From NCBI GenBank assembly GCA_963729215.1, contig CAVSND010000016.1:62001-126000 (forward strand): DNA of 64,000 nt. Direction: 5' to 3'. Source of the DNA: CAVQJU01 sp963729215. GTDB lineage: Bacteria > Acidobacteriota > Vicinamibacteria > Vicinamibacterales > CAVVIG01. This document shows, one piece after another, positions 34,924 to 44,647 of this stretch; position 1 is the first letter of the stretch; each line of letters opens with the position of its first letter. The notes under the pieces were generated by a model. That model ran no database searches. It was given only the letters and a program-made list of their open reading frames with translations, and was not told the DNA's origin. The translations under genes were made by a program, and so were the position numbers.

Positions 34924-35835
34924 ATGGCCTGGTTCAAGCGCGCCCGCAAACCGATCACGGCCACCAAGCAGAAGGCGAGCCGTGTTCCGGAGGGTCTGTG
35001 GGTCAAGTGTTCCGGCTGCGCACAGGTCATCTACAACAAGGACCTCGGCACCAACCTGAACGTCTGTCCGAAATGCGGGTACCACTTCCGCATCGGCGCC
35101 GTCGAGCGTCTGCGCCTGCTCTTCGACGAGGGCAGCTTCACCGAATACGACAAGGGACTGGTCTCGACAGACCCGCTGAAGTTCGCCGACACCAAGCCCT
35201 ATCGCACGCGGCTCGAGTCGAGCATTGAAGCCACCGGCCTGAAAGACGCGGTTGTGACCGCGTCAGGGCGCATCGAGGGTATCGAGACCAGCGTGGCCGC
35301 GATGGAATATGCGTTCATCGGCGGCAGCATGGGCGTCGTGGTCGGCGAGAAGATCACGCGCGCCATCGAGCGCGGCATCGACCGCCGGTGGCCCGTCGTC
35401 ATCGTCTGCAGTTCGGGCGGCGCCCGGATGATGGAAGGGGCGCTGTCGCTGATGCAGATGGCCAAGGTCTCCGGCGCGCTCGCCCGCCTCGCCCAGGAGC
35501 GGCTCGCGTACATCGCGGTGCTGACCGACCCGACAACCGGCGGCGTCACCGCGAGTTTCGCGATGCTCGGCGATCTGATCATCGCCGAGCCTAAAGCGCT
35601 CATCGGCTTTGCCGGCCCGCGCGTCATCGAGCAGACGATCAAACAGAAGTTGCCCGAAGGATTCCAGCGGGCAGAATTTCTCCTCGAGAAAGGCATGGTC
35701 GATCTCGTTGTCGACCGCCGCGAAATGAAGTCTGCGATCGGCAAGGCACTGCGCTTCATGGGTTCGGCGCCGTCCGAGCCCGCGTCAACGGCCCCCGGCA
35801 CCTCGGTCGTGCCCGAGGCGACCCCGCAGCTGTAG
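34924..35835 (+). CDS. accD: Acetyl-CoA carboxylase carboxyltransferase subunit beta
   Basis: 303 residues from ATG 34924. The N-terminal four-Cys zinc finger (CSGCAQVIYNKDLGTNLNVCPKC) is complete, followed by the crotonase-like carboxyltransferase core with FIGGSMGVVVGEKITRA, SSGGARMMEGALSLMQMAK, TDPTTGGVTASFAMLGD and IGFAGPRVIEQTIKQKLPEGFQRAEFLLEKGMVD. It transfers CO2 from biotin to acetyl-CoA for fatty-acid synthesis together with AccA, which is not in the window. The stop is immediately followed by the GTG start of folC, so the two are co-transcribed. Confidence 0.96.
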   Translation: MAWFKRARKPITATKQKASRVPEGLWVKCSGCAQVIYNKDLGTNLNVCPKCGYHFRIGAVERLRLLFDEGSFTEYDKGLVSTDPLKFADTKPYRTRLESSIEATGLKDAVVTASGRIEGIETSVAAMEYAFIGGSMGVVVGEKITRAIERGIDRRWPVVIVCSSGGARMMEGALSLMQMAKVSGALARLAQERLAYIAVLTDPTTGGVTASFAMLGDLIIAEPKALIGFAGPRVIEQTIKQKLPEGFQRAEFLLEKGMVDLVVDRREMKSAIGKALRFMGSAPSEPASTAPGTSVVPEATPQL

Positions 35836-37125
35836 GTGGACGACCTCTCGTTTCTATTCCGTCTCGAACAATTCGGGATCAAGTTCGGTCTCGAAAGCAT
35901 AGAGACACTGCTGGCGCGTCTCGGTCATCCCGAGCGGACGTTTCGTTCCATCCACATCGCCGGCACCAACGGCAAGGGCTCGGTCACCGCGATGGTGGAC
36001 ACCGCGCTCGGGCGCGCCGGGTACCGGTCGGCGCGGTACACGTCCCCCCATCTTGTCGATCTTTCGGAACGCTTCGTCGTGGCGGGACGGCCGGTGGATG
36101 CAGCCGCGATGCGGAGCGCCGCCGGAGACGTGCGCGCGGCGATCGAATCGCTTCGCGCCGAGGGCGCCCTTCAGGCGCTGCCCACGTTTTTCGAAGCCAC
36201 CACGGCCCTGGCGTTCGAGCTCTTTCGAAGAGCTGGCGTCGAGGTCGCGGCGGTCGAAGTCGGGCTGGGCGGCCGCCTCGACTCGACCAACGTCATTCAC
36301 CCCGTCGCATCGGCGATCACGTCGATCGATTTCGACCATCAGCAGTATCTCGGTTCGACCCTCGCCGAGATCGCTGCAGAAAAAGCCGGCATCATCAAAC
36401 CAGGGGTGCCGGTCATCGTCGGCGATGTCGGACCTGAAGCCTGGACCGTTATCGAACGCGTCGCGGCCGAACGCGGAGCCGAGCTCATCAGCGCGCGACG
36501 CGGCGTGAACGTCGCGCCGCTGCCTCCGGAGGCGGGGTCGGACAACGTGTTCGGTCTGCGGACCCCCGTTCGGGAGTACGGAACCGTAAAGCTCTCGTTG
36601 CGAGGCGCTCACCAGGCAGCCAACGCGCTCGTCGCGATTCGTTTGCTGGAGACACTGGATACGCACGGCCTCACGATCCCGCCGGCCGCGATGATCTTCG
36701 GCCTCGAACACGTGTCGTGGCCGGGCCGGCTGGAACGGAGAATGCTGTCAGGCGGGCGCGAGTTGATCCTGGATGCCGCACACAATCCGGCCGGCGCCGC
36801 GGCGCTGTCGTCTTATCTCACGGGCTCCGGCGGAACGCCGCCCGTGCTGGTGTTCGCCGCCATGCGCGACAAGGATATCGGCGGCATGCTGCGCTCGCTG
36901 CTGCCCGCCGTCAGCCGATTGATTGTCACGCGAGCCGCCAACTCGCGCTCGGCCGATCCCGATGTGCTGGCCACGGAGGCACGCGCGATTGCGCCGGGTC
37001 TGGCCATCGATGTCATCGCGTCTCCCATCGCGGCGCTGGAGGCGGCGTGGACGATGTCGAATCGAGTGGTGGTGGCGGGTTCGATTTTTCTTCTCGGCGA
37101 CATCATGAAGGAGATCGGCGCGTGA
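35836..37125 (+). CDS. folC: Bifunctional folylpolyglutamate/dihydrofolate synthase
   Basis: 429 residues from GTG 35836, abutting the accD stop. Mur-ligase-type fold: P-loop IAGTNGKGSVTAMVDTAL, YTSPHLVDLSERFVV, AAVEVGLGGRLDSTNV, DHQQYLGSTLAEIAAEKAGIIKP and the C-terminal LILDAAHNPAGAAALSSYL. It adds Glu to dihydropteroate and to folates. The accD-folC pairing is common in bacteria. lptD starts 28 bp later. Confidence 0.95.
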   Translation: MDDLSFLFRLEQFGIKFGLESIETLLARLGHPERTFRSIHIAGTNGKGSVTAMVDTALGRAGYRSARYTSPHLVDLSERFVVAGRPVDAAAMRSAAGDVRAAIESLRAEGALQALPTFFEATTALAFELFRRAGVEVAAVEVGLGGRLDSTNVIHPVASAITSIDFDHQQYLGSTLAEIAAEKAGIIKPGVPVIVGDVGPEAWTVIERVAAERGAELISARRGVNVAPLPPEAGSDNVFGLRTPVREYGTVKLSLRGAHQAANALVAIRLLETLDTHGLTIPPAAMIFGLEHVSWPGRLERRMLSGGRELILDAAHNPAGAAALSSYLTGSGGTPPVLVFAAMRDKDIGGMLRSLLPAVSRLIVTRAANSRSADPDVLATEARAIAPGLAIDVIASPIAALEAAWTMSNRVVVAGSIFLLGDIMKEIGA

Positions 37126-37153
37126 TACGCTTCGACTGGCGCGCACGTCACTG

Positions 37154-39508
37154 ATGGTCAACGTCTTCAGGGTCACCAGGCTCCTTCCGATAGCACTAGG
37201 GGTTCTATTCGTGGTTGCGGGAGCGGGGACCGTGGCCGCCCAGGGCGTCCCCGGTTTCGACAACGCGATCAGCGAGCGCCAGATCCGCATCGGCGAGAAT
37301 CACATCCAGCTGGCAGGTCAGGTCGAGCTCAAGCGGGGCGATCTCGAGGTTTATGCGGATGAAGTCCAGATCTTCACCGATTCGACCCGGGTGATCGGCA
37401 CGGGCAACGTTGTCGTGATCCAGACCGGCAACCGGATCGCGGCCGACAAAGTGGACTTCGACTACAAAGCCAGGCTCGGCACCTTCTTCAAGGCGTACGG
37501 CTTCGCCAACATCAAACCGCAGGCGCCGCGCCCCGGCGCCATCGCTCTTCCGGCGCAGTCGAGCCAGGAAACCGACGTGTATTTTCAGGGAGAGACTGTC
37601 GAGAAGATCGGTCCCAAGAAGTACAAGATTACGAACGGGGGCTTCACGACGTGCGTGCAGCCGACGCCCCGGTGGGATCTGAACGCCGGAACGGTCGTGC
37701 TGAACATCGACGATTACACCCTGCTCAAGAGCGCCACCTTCAGCGTCAAGGGCGTCCCGGTGTTCTACCTGCCCGTCATGTACTACCCGACCAAGAAGGA
37801 CGACCGCGCCACGGGCATTCTGATCCCGACGTACGGTTCGTCGGCACTCCGCGGCCAATCGTTGCACAACGCCTTCTTCTGGGTCCTCGGGCGCAGCCAG
37901 GACGTGACGTTCATGCACGACTGGTTCTCGAAGACGGGCCAGGGCGCGGGGGCGGAGTATCGCTACAACTTCGGTCCGGGAGCGAACGGCACCATCCGCG
38001 GAAATTTTCTGGACGAGCACGAGACGACGTACGTTCAGAGCGACGGGAGTACGCAGCCGCTGCCCGCGAGCCAGAGTTACGAGATTCACGGCAGCGCCAA
38101 CCAGACGCTCCCGGGCAACCTGCACGCGCGCGGCCGGGTTGACTACTTCTCGAGCCTCGTCGTGATGCAGTCGGTTCAGATGGACTACGCCAACGCCTAC
38201 CAGAACCAGCGCTCGTACGGCGGCAACGTCGTTGGCGCGTGGCGGAACTACTCGCTCAACGCGACCGTCGATCACACCGATTACTTTTCGAGCTCCACGG
38301 CGTCGAGCACTTCGGGCAGCTGGCCCAGGGTGTCGCTGACCCGCAACGAGCGGATTATTCCGGATACTCCCCTGTACTTCTCCGTCGGCGGAGAGTTCGC
38401 GGGCATGCTGAACCACGGCGGCGACACGGCAGTGCCGGAGAGCAGCTACAACCGCGACGTCAACCGCGTCGATTTCACGCCCCAGGTCCGGTTTCCCTTC
38501 AAGAAATGGCAGTGGTTCACGGTCAACACGACGGCTTCCTGGCGCGACACCTACTACTCGCGGAGCCTGTCGGCGGTGGATCCGTCGCAACCCTCGATTC
38601 CGCAGAATGTGACGGACAACTCGCTGAACCGTGCGTTCTATACGCTGACCGCGCAGCTGGTGGGACCTGTGTTCAACAAGATCTGGGACACACCGAACAA
38701 CGGCTACGCCGAGAAGTTCAAGCACACGGTCGAACCGTTTCTCAATATCAGCCGCACGTCGGCCATCGACAACTTCAACCAGATCATCCAGATCGATGGC
38801 ACGGACACCATCGTCGGCGGCGTCACGCAGTACACCTACGGTTTGAACAACCGGTTTTACGCCAAGCGCCCGGGCGAGGCCGGGCGGCCGAGCCAGGCGC
38901 GGGAGATCTTCGATGTGTCCGTGTCGCAGACCTACTACACGAATTCGCTGGCCTCCCAGTACGACCCGCACTATTCCTCGGCCAATACGGGCGTGGCGGC
39001 CAGTAACTTCTCGCCGATCCTCTTCACCCTTCGCGGCCTGCCGAGCAACGATCTGAATGCGACGGCGAGCATCGAGGTGGACAGCCGCTACCTCCAGATT
39101 CGTCAGATTTCCGCGGGCGGGAGCTACAACTGGTCCGGTCGCATCCTCTCGAACGTGGCCTGGAGCAAACAGGGCTACATTCCGCAGCTCGTCGGCTACG
39201 ACGACCCGACGATCCTTTCGCAGGCCGTCAACGCCCAGACAAATGTCCACACACGAGACAACGGCCTGGGCGGCATCTATTCGTTCAGCTATGACCTCAC
39301 GCAGGGGAGGCTGCTCAACCAGCGCCTATCGGCCTTTTACAACTCCCAGTGCTGCGGCGTCGCGATCGACTACCAGACCTTCAACTACGGAGGCGTGACC
39401 GCTGGCCTTCCGGTGCCCTCCGATCACCGGTTCTTCCTGTCGTTCACCCTCGCCGGCCTTGGCAACTTCTCGCCTTTCAACGGCGCGATGAGCGGGGTGC
39501 CGCGCTAG
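37154..39508 (+). CDS. lptD: LptD-like LPS-assembly outer-membrane protein
   Basis: 784 residues with a signal peptide ending VAAQG. Residues about 40-200 form an OstA/LptA-like jellyroll (IQLAGQVELKRGDLEVYADEVQ, VIGTGNVVVI, ITNGGFTTCVQPTPRWDL). The middle has the LptD signature LKSATFSVKGVPVFYLPVMYYPTKKDDRATGILIPTYG, and the remainder is a large beta-barrel ending GNFSPFNGAMSGVPR. It inserts lipopolysaccharide into the outer leaflet. The Cys pattern is sparse (CVQP and a CC near the end), so the two disulfides of E. coli LptD are not all conserved. It supports a diderm envelope. Confidence 0.87.
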   Translation: MVNVFRVTRLLPIALGVLFVVAGAGTVAAQGVPGFDNAISERQIRIGENHIQLAGQVELKRGDLEVYADEVQIFTDSTRVIGTGNVVVIQTGNRIAADKVDFDYKARLGTFFKAYGFANIKPQAPRPGAIALPAQSSQETDVYFQGETVEKIGPKKYKITNGGFTTCVQPTPRWDLNAGTVVLNIDDYTLLKSATFSVKGVPVFYLPVMYYPTKKDDRATGILIPTYGSSALRGQSLHNAFFWVLGRSQDVTFMHDWFSKTGQGAGAEYRYNFGPGANGTIRGNFLDEHETTYVQSDGSTQPLPASQSYEIHGSANQTLPGNLHARGRVDYFSSLVVMQSVQMDYANAYQNQRSYGGNVVGAWRNYSLNATVDHTDYFSSSTASSTSGSWPRVSLTRNERIIPDTPLYFSVGGEFAGMLNHGGDTAVPESSYNRDVNRVDFTPQVRFPFKKWQWFTVNTTASWRDTYYSRSLSAVDPSQPSIPQNVTDNSLNRAFYTLTAQLVGPVFNKIWDTPNNGYAEKFKHTVEPFLNISRTSAIDNFNQIIQIDGTDTIVGGVTQYTYGLNNRFYAKRPGEAGRPSQAREIFDVSVSQTYYTNSLASQYDPHYSSANTGVAASNFSPILFTLRGLPSNDLNATASIEVDSRYLQIRQISAGGSYNWSGRILSNVAWSKQGYIPQLVGYDDPTILSQAVNAQTNVHTRDNGLGGIYSFSYDLTQGRLLNQRLSAFYNSQCCGVAIDYQTFNYGGVTAGLPVPSDHRFFLSFTLAGLGNFSPFNGAMSGVPR

Positions 39509-39512
39509 CTCG

Positions 39513-40463
39513 ATGGACGGTCCGACACTCGTCACGGGCGCCGCTGGCTTCGTCGGCGGACATCTGATCGACCTGCTCGGCGCTCGAGGCGCCGACGTCG
39601 TCGCGTGGTACCGCTCGGGCGGCACGGCTCCGCCGGGCGCCACGTCTTCATCGCACATCACCTGGCAGGCGGTCGACCTGCTCGACGCCGCGCACGTTCG
39701 CCGCGAGATCGCCGACCTCAGGCCTGCGGCTGTCTACCACTGCGCCGGCGCCGCGCACGTCGGCCTCTCGTGGGGAGACACCGCGCGGACGCTGGCGATC
39801 AACGTCCGAGCGACCCACAATCTGCTCGACGGGCTTCGGCGCGCAAAGGTCTCGGCGAAAGTGATCATTCCCAGTTCGGCGATGGTGTACGCGCCGGCCG
39901 ACCGTGCCCTGGCCGAGGACGACCCGCTGATCCCGAGAAGCCCGTACGCCCTCAGCAAGCTCGCACAGGAAATGGAAGGCATCCGGGCAATCGGCGATGG
40001 ACTCGGTGTGACTATCGCCCGCGCGTTCAACCATATGGGCCCTCGCCAGGACCCGCACTTTGCCGCGTCTGGATTTGCGCGCCGCATCGCGGATATCGAA
40101 GCGGGCCGGTGGGAGCCCGAGATCGCTGTAGGCAACCTCGACGCGCAGCGCGACCTCACCGACGTGCGCGACACGATACGCGCCTACACATCGATCCTCG
40201 AACGGGGTATTCCCGGCCGTCCATACAACGTGTGCTCGGGCCGGGCCATCACGATCCGCGAGGTTCTCGATCGGCTCCTCGCACGGGCGCGCGTACCGGT
40301 TCGTATCAGAGTCGATCAGGCGCGGCTGCGACCGAACGATGTGCCGCTGATGCTCGGGAATCCTGCGCGCATTCAAGCCGAGCTCGGCTGGAGTCCGGAC
40401 ATTCCGCTCGATCAGACGCTCGACGATCTGCTGAACGACTGGCGAGCGCGCTCCAAGGCTTGA
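39513..40463 (+). CDS. NAD(P)-dependent epimerase/dehydratase (GDP-4-dehydro-6-deoxy-mannose reductase-like)
   Basis: 316 residues starting 4 bp after lptD. The Rossmann motif TGAAGFVGGHLIDLL is at the N-terminus, the catalytic Tyr-Lys pair is in SPYALSKLAQE, and IPSSAMVY supplies the catalytic Ser. Downstream segments RAFNHMGPRQDPHFAASGFARRI and VGNLDAQRDLTDVRDTIRAY are characteristic of the GDP-6-deoxy-D-mannose reductase/GMD group of extended SDRs. It probably makes a 6-deoxyhexose for cell-surface glycans, consistent with its position behind lptD. The exact sugar is inferred. Confidence 0.86.
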   Translation: MDGPTLVTGAAGFVGGHLIDLLGARGADVVAWYRSGGTAPPGATSSSHITWQAVDLLDAAHVRREIADLRPAAVYHCAGAAHVGLSWGDTARTLAINVRATHNLLDGLRRAKVSAKVIIPSSAMVYAPADRALAEDDPLIPRSPYALSKLAQEMEGIRAIGDGLGVTIARAFNHMGPRQDPHFAASGFARRIADIEAGRWEPEIAVGNLDAQRDLTDVRDTIRAYTSILERGIPGRPYNVCSGRAITIREVLDRLLARARVPVRIRVDQARLRPNDVPLMLGNPARIQAELGWSPDIPLDQTLDDLLNDWRARSKA

Positions 40464-40490
40464 CTCAGGGTCGGCTTCGCCCCACTATAG

Positions 40491-41543
40491 GTGGCGAAGA
40501 TAAAGCGAATGACCTTGTTCGACCTCGGCAGCCCCCCGCCTACCACGCGGACAATCGCGCTGACCGTCAAAACGGGTGGGACTGCGGCCCTGACGGGCGC
40601 CGACCTCCGGGCTGACCAGGCTCGCTACCAGGAGATCTCCTGCCGCTCCGCGCTGAACCGCGTGCAGGGCATGCCGTTCTTCAACTGGACGCTCAACGTC
40701 TATCGCGGCTGTACGCACGGGTGCCACTACTGCTTCGCCCGCCGCTACCACGAGCAGTTCGAGATGAACGCGGGCGACGAGTTCGCGTCGGTCATCCTCG
40801 TGAAGATCAACGTCGCCGACGTCCTGCGCCACGAACTGGATCGCCCGTCGTGGAAACGCGAGCTGGTGGCCGTGGGCACGGCCACCGATCCGTATCAGCC
40901 GATCGAAGGACACTACAAGCTGACGCGACATGCGTTCGAGGCGTTCGCACGCGCGCGAACGCCTGTGTCGCTGGTCACGAAGGGTCCCATGGTGGTTCGC
41001 GATCGCGACGTGCTGCTGGAAGTCGATCGGCGTGCGCGCTGCACGGTCTATATGAGTATTCCGACCGTGGACGAGGATGCCTGGCGGACGCTCGAACCAG
41101 GCACGGCCCACCCGCTGCAACGCCTGCGCGCCGTTCGCGAGCTGACCGACGCGGGCATCAACGCCGGCGTGCTGATGGCGCCGATCGTCCCCGGCTTCAC
41201 CTCGTCCCGCTCGAAGATCGAGCGCACGATCAAGGCAATCGCCGATCACGGCGCGCGGTTCGTCGGGTGCAACGTCATGCACCTGAAGGGTGGAACCCGC
41301 ACGCATTTCATGAACTTCATCAGCCGGGAATTTCCGGCGATGCGGCCGCGGTTCGAAAAACTGTACGCGACGGCCAACGCGCCGGCCGCGTACCGCAAAG
41401 AGGCGCAGGCGATGGTGAACGTCCTGCAGAGCCGGTACGGCCTCGCGAAGAGAGATCAAACGCCGGCGGTCGGCCGCGCGGGCGAAAGCGGGCCCGGCGA
41501 GATCCCGCCGGACGACGCGCAGGTCGGCTTTGCCTGGGACTAG
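40491..41543 (+). CDS. Radical SAM protein, Rv2578c/SPL-like family
   Basis: 350 residues. The cluster motif CTHGCHYC (C-x3-C-x2-C) lies in LNVYRGCTHGCHYCFARRYHEQFEM, the signature of the Rv2578c-type family related to spore photoproduct lyase; a later VAVGTATDPYQPIEG segment is typical. Function in this family is not settled; repair or nucleotide modification has been suggested. A TTGACT (40460) with CACTAT (40483) 17 bp away is a candidate promoter; it would favour ATG 40509 as the start over GTG 40491. The C-terminal tail is Gly/Pro-rich and variable. Confidence 0.87.
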   Translation: MAKIKRMTLFDLGSPPPTTRTIALTVKTGGTAALTGADLRADQARYQEISCRSALNRVQGMPFFNWTLNVYRGCTHGCHYCFARRYHEQFEMNAGDEFASVILVKINVADVLRHELDRPSWKRELVAVGTATDPYQPIEGHYKLTRHAFEAFARARTPVSLVTKGPMVVRDRDVLLEVDRRARCTVYMSIPTVDEDAWRTLEPGTAHPLQRLRAVRELTDAGINAGVLMAPIVPGFTSSRSKIERTIKAIADHGARFVGCNVMHLKGGTRTHFMNFISREFPAMRPRFEKLYATANAPAAYRKEAQAMVNVLQSRYGLAKRDQTPAVGRAGESGPGEIPPDDAQVGFAWD

Positions 41544-41640
41544 CAGGGCGCGTCTAGCACGCAGGCTGCCTGAAGAAACGCAAACGTAGCGTTCTACATT
41601 TTGCGTTCTACATTCAGGGCGGTATTTTTCAGCGCCCTGC
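41543..41640. repeat. Nested inverted/direct repeat region between convergent genes
   Basis: A 9-bp perfect inverted pair (GCAGGGCGC at 41543-41551 and its complement at 41632-41640) encloses a 6-bp pair (CCTGAA/TTCAGG) and two direct copies of CGTTCTACATT (41590-41600 and 41604-41614, period 14). The repeat spans the 3' ends of the radical SAM and htpX genes and probably forms the shared 3' structure of both mRNAs. Confidence 0.6.
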
Positions 41641-42453
41641 GAGCAGCGCCTCGACCCGCTCCCGGGTCGGGGGATGGGTGCTGAAGAGACCCATCAAGCC
41701 ACCGGGCGAAAACGGCTTGATGATGAACATGTGTGCCGTCGCGGGGTTGGCGTCCATCGGTCTGACTCGCGACGCCGCTTCGATCTTCTGCAGGGCGCTG
41801 ACGAGACCGTTGGGTGATCCCGCGATGGCCGCGCCGCCGGCGTCCGCGTCGAACTCGCGCGACCGCGAAATCGCGGCCTGAATCAGCATCGCGGCGATCG
41901 GAGCGAGGATGATCGTCGCCAGCAGCGCGATCGGGCTCCCGCCCCGGCGGTCGTCCCTGCCTCCACCGAAAAACATCGCGAACCGCGCGGTCATCATGAT
42001 CGCCGCGGCCAGCGTCGCCGCGACCGAGCTTGTGAGGATGTCACGGTGCTTGACGTGCGCGAGCTCGTGCGCGAGGACGCCCTCGAGTTCCTCGTCGTTC
42101 AGGAGTTCCAGGATCCCCTGCGTGGCGGCGACGGCGGAGTGCTCGGGGTTCCGGCCGGTCGCGAATGCGTTCGGAGACTGGTCCGGGATGACGTAGCAGC
42201 GGGGCTGCGGAAGGCCGGCGCGGGACGCCAGGCGCTGGACGGTGCGGTAGAGGCGGTGATCGGATCCGACCTCCGCCGCTCGATACATTTTCAGGACGAT
42301 CGTGTCTGAGAACCAGTACGAGACGAAGTTCGTGACAACCGCGAAGAGAAAGCCGAGAACAAGGCCCTGAGCGCCGCCCAGCGTTTCGCCGATGAAGAGG
42401 AACATGGCGCTCAGCGCGCCGAGCAGCAAGGCGGTTTTGACGGTGTTTGACAT
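41629..42453 (-). CDS. htpX: HtpX-type membrane zinc metalloprotease
   Basis: 274 residues from ATG 42453 (MSNTVKTALLLGALSAM, the usual HtpX start); an ATG at 42474 would add seven residues. Two N-terminal helices, the zinc motif HELAH in VLAHELAHVKHRD, two more helices (SSVAATLAAAIMMTARFAMFFGG and PIALLATIILAPIAAMLIQ) and the third zinc ligand Glu in SREFDADAGGAAI. HtpX degrades damaged inner-membrane proteins. It is divergent from the gene at 42526, and the TATAAT region between them may serve both. Confidence 0.94.
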   Translation of the reverse strand: MSNTVKTALLLGALSAMFLFIGETLGGAQGLVLGFLFAVVTNFVSYWFSDTIVLKMYRAAEVGSDHRLYRTVQRLASRAGLPQPRCYVIPDQSPNAFATGRNPEHSAVAATQGILELLNDEELEGVLAHELAHVKHRDILTSSVAATLAAAIMMTARFAMFFGGGRDDRRGGSPIALLATIILAPIAAMLIQAAISRSREFDADAGGAAIAGSPNGLVSALQKIEAASRVRPMDANPATAHMFIIKPFSPGGLMGLFSTHPPTRERVEALLAGR

Positions 42454-42513
42454 ACGAATATCGGGTCCCCTCATTATCAGACGCCCCGGGGCTGGCCGCG
42501 GTTCCGCCGGCCG

Positions 42514-42519
42514 TATAAT
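42514..42519 (+). promoter_or_regulatory. Perfect -10 hexamer 6 nt before a start codon (leaderless promoter)
   Basis: TATAAT at 42514-42519 is followed by CGACAC and then ATG 42526. With the usual spacing to the start point, transcription begins at the A of ATG. No good -35 is visible (GCTGGC at 17-bp spacing). Confidence 0.6.
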
Positions 42520-42525
42520 CGACAC

Positions 42526-43032
42526 ATGTTCGCCGTGATGCTGGCCGTCGCACTCCTCGCCGCCGGCCAGACGACGCAGCCGGCACCTGCCGGAGCCCGG
42601 CCGGCCAGTCCGGGGCAGCCTCCTCGAGTGACGCCTCCGCCGGCGCCGGCGGCGCCCGCACCGAACCCGGCTGAAGCCGCGCCGACCGAGGTGGCGCTGG
42701 GCGTGCCGATTTATCCCGGCTCGCAGTTCATCGCGTCGTACAACGCGGGCCGCGGACAGCGGTACTACATCTTCGGCTCGTCAGCTACTTTCGTTGATCT
42801 GGTGACCTACTACCGGAACGCGCTCAAGCAGAGGGGCGAGCTCGTGTACGAAGTGCCGGCGACGCACGAATTCGACGTCGGCCGATTCGACGAGGAACGG
42901 ATGGCGTTTCCGCCCGGCGTGGTGATCAAGGACTACCAGACCGACGTGTCGCAGGGCTATCCCAACCCCAAGCCAGGCGGCCAGCCGGCCCGCTTCCCGA
43001 CCATCATCCAGATCGTCGCGGTTCCGAAGTAG
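42526..43032 (+). CDS. Exported Pro-rich protein of unknown function
   Basis: 168 residues. Short signal-like N-terminus (MFAVMLAVALLAAGQ), then a Pro/Ala-rich linker to about residue 55, then a compact domain beginning VPIYPGSQFIASYNAGRGQRYYIFG with FVDLVTYYRNALKQRGELVYEV. This segment resembles small periplasmic domains that follow a YPGA/S motif in Acidobacteriota proteins, but I do not recognise a named family. It has no ribosome-binding site, consistent with the leaderless promoter. Convergent with thiC. Confidence 0.75.
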   Translation: MFAVMLAVALLAAGQTTQPAPAGARPASPGQPPRVTPPPAPAAPAPNPAEAAPTEVALGVPIYPGSQFIASYNAGRGQRYYIFGSSATFVDLVTYYRNALKQRGELVYEVPATHEFDVGRFDEERMAFPPGVVIKDYQTDVSQGYPNPKPGGQPARFPTIIQIVAVPK

Positions 43033-43057
43033 CTCCGCGCTCATGGGGAGCGCTCGT

Positions 43058-43076
43058 CGGCCGGTTGAACCGGCCG
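43058..43076. terminator. Hairpin between convergent unknown gene and thiC
   Basis: A 9-bp inverted repeat (CGGCCGGTT and AACCGGCCG around one base) lies directly after the thiC stop. There is no T-run, so it is terminator-like only. Confidence 0.45.
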
Positions 43077-44643
43077 CTACGCCTGCTCGACGTAAATCTC
43101 GCCGCGCTTCCGGAATTCCAGGGACTTTTCTTCCATCCCGCGAGCGGCCTCTTCCCGCACCTGCTGCGTGAGCTCCATGCTGCAGAACTTCGGCCCGCAC
43201 ATCGAGCAGAAATGGGCGACCTTCGCGCCGTCGGCCGGAAGCGTTTCGTCGTGGTACGCGCGTGCGGTGACCGGGTCGAGCGCCAGATTGAACTGATCTT
43301 CCCATCTGAACTCGAACCGCGCCTTCGAGAGCGCATCGTCCCACTCCCGCGCCCGGGGATGCCCCTTGGCCAGATCGGCCGCATGCGCGGCGATCTTGTA
43401 CGCGATGACCCCGGCCTTCACATCGTCGCGGTTCGGCAGGCCGAGATGTTCCTTGGGCGTCACGTAGCACAGCATCGCGGTGCCGTACCAGCCGATCATC
43501 GCGGCGCCGATGGCCGACGTGATGTGGTCGTACCCGGGTGCAATGTCCGTGGTGAGCGGGCCGAGCGTGTAAAACGGCGCTTCGCCGCACCAGTCGAGCT
43601 GCTTCTCCATGTTCTCTTTGATGAGGTGCATGGGCACGTGGCCAGGACCTTCGTTCATGACCTGGACGTCGTACTCCCACGCGATCCGCGTGAGCTCGCC
43701 CTGCGTCTGCAGTTCCGCGAACTGGGGTTCGTCGTTGGCGTCGGCAATGGAACCGGGCCGAAGGCCGTCGCCCAGCGAAAACGACACGTCGTAGGCGCGC
43801 ATGATCTCGCAGATCTCGCGGAAGTGCGTGTACGTGAAGTTCTCCTGGTGGTGCGCGAGGCACCATTTCGCCATGATCGATCCGCCGCGCGACACAATGC
43901 CGGTGACACGGCGCGCGGTCATCGGGATATAGCGCAACAGCACGCCCGCGTGCACGGTGAAGTAGTCCACGCCCTGCTCGCATTGTTCGATCAGAGTTTC
44001 GCGGTAAACGTCCCACGTCAGGTCTTCCGGACGACCGCCGACCTTTTCGAGCGCCTGATAGATAGGCACCGTCCCGATCGGCACGGCCGAGTTGCGGACG
44101 ATCCACTCGCGCGTCTCGTGGATGTTCTTGCCCGTGGACAGATCCATCACCGTATCGGCGCCCCAGAGGGTGGCCCATCGGAGCTTCTCCACCTCTTCCT
44201 CAATGAGTCGACGAGACCGCCGAGTTGCCGATATTCGCGTTGATCTTCACCAGGAAGTTACGGCCGATGATCATCGGCTCGAGCTCGAGGTGGTTGATGT
44301 TCGCTGGAATGATGGCCCGTCCGCGCGCCACTTCGTCCCGGACGAAATCCGCCGGCAGCCCCTCGCGGATCGCGATGAACTCCATCTCGGGTGTGATTTC
44401 GCCTTTGCGCGCGTAATGGAGCTGGGTGACGCACGCGTCCGTCTTGCGGCAACCGACCCAGGGCGCACGGAGCTTGGGCAGGCCGTCCTTCACGTCGTGC
44501 CCCTGCGGGCCGCTCGTGTCGTACACGCGGATGGACGACGCGCCGTTCGCGAGCGTGATTTCGCGCACGGGCACGCGCACGTTCTGCGGGCCCTCGACGA
44601 GAATTTTCTGGGAGTTGGGAAACGCCGTGGAGAAATCTGACAT
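43077..44643 (-). pseudogene. thiC: Phosphomethylpyrimidine synthase ThiC, one frameshift
   Basis: Read from ATG 44643 to TAG at 43077, with one extra base near 44207 where the sequence should read NSAVSS-IEEEVEKLRWATLWGADTVMDLSTG. Correction gives 522 codons, close to a normal core ThiC. Clear motifs: GAVSRGGSIMAKW-type loop (IVSRGGSIMAKWCLAHH), NEGPGHVPMHLIKENM, GAAMIGWYGTAMLCYVTPKEHLGLPN, and the C-terminal radical-SAM cluster site CSMCGPKFCSM. It converts aminoimidazole ribotide to HMP-phosphate for thiamine. A TPP riboswitch precedes it. The downstream part is well preserved, so I suspect a sequence error. Confidence 0.93.
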
Positions 44644-44647
44644 GCCG

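Noticed and set aside
37205..39250. A 681-codon minus-strand frame opposite lptD
   Set aside because: Antisense to a gene with signal peptide and LptD motifs; no ribosome-binding site and no family resemblance.
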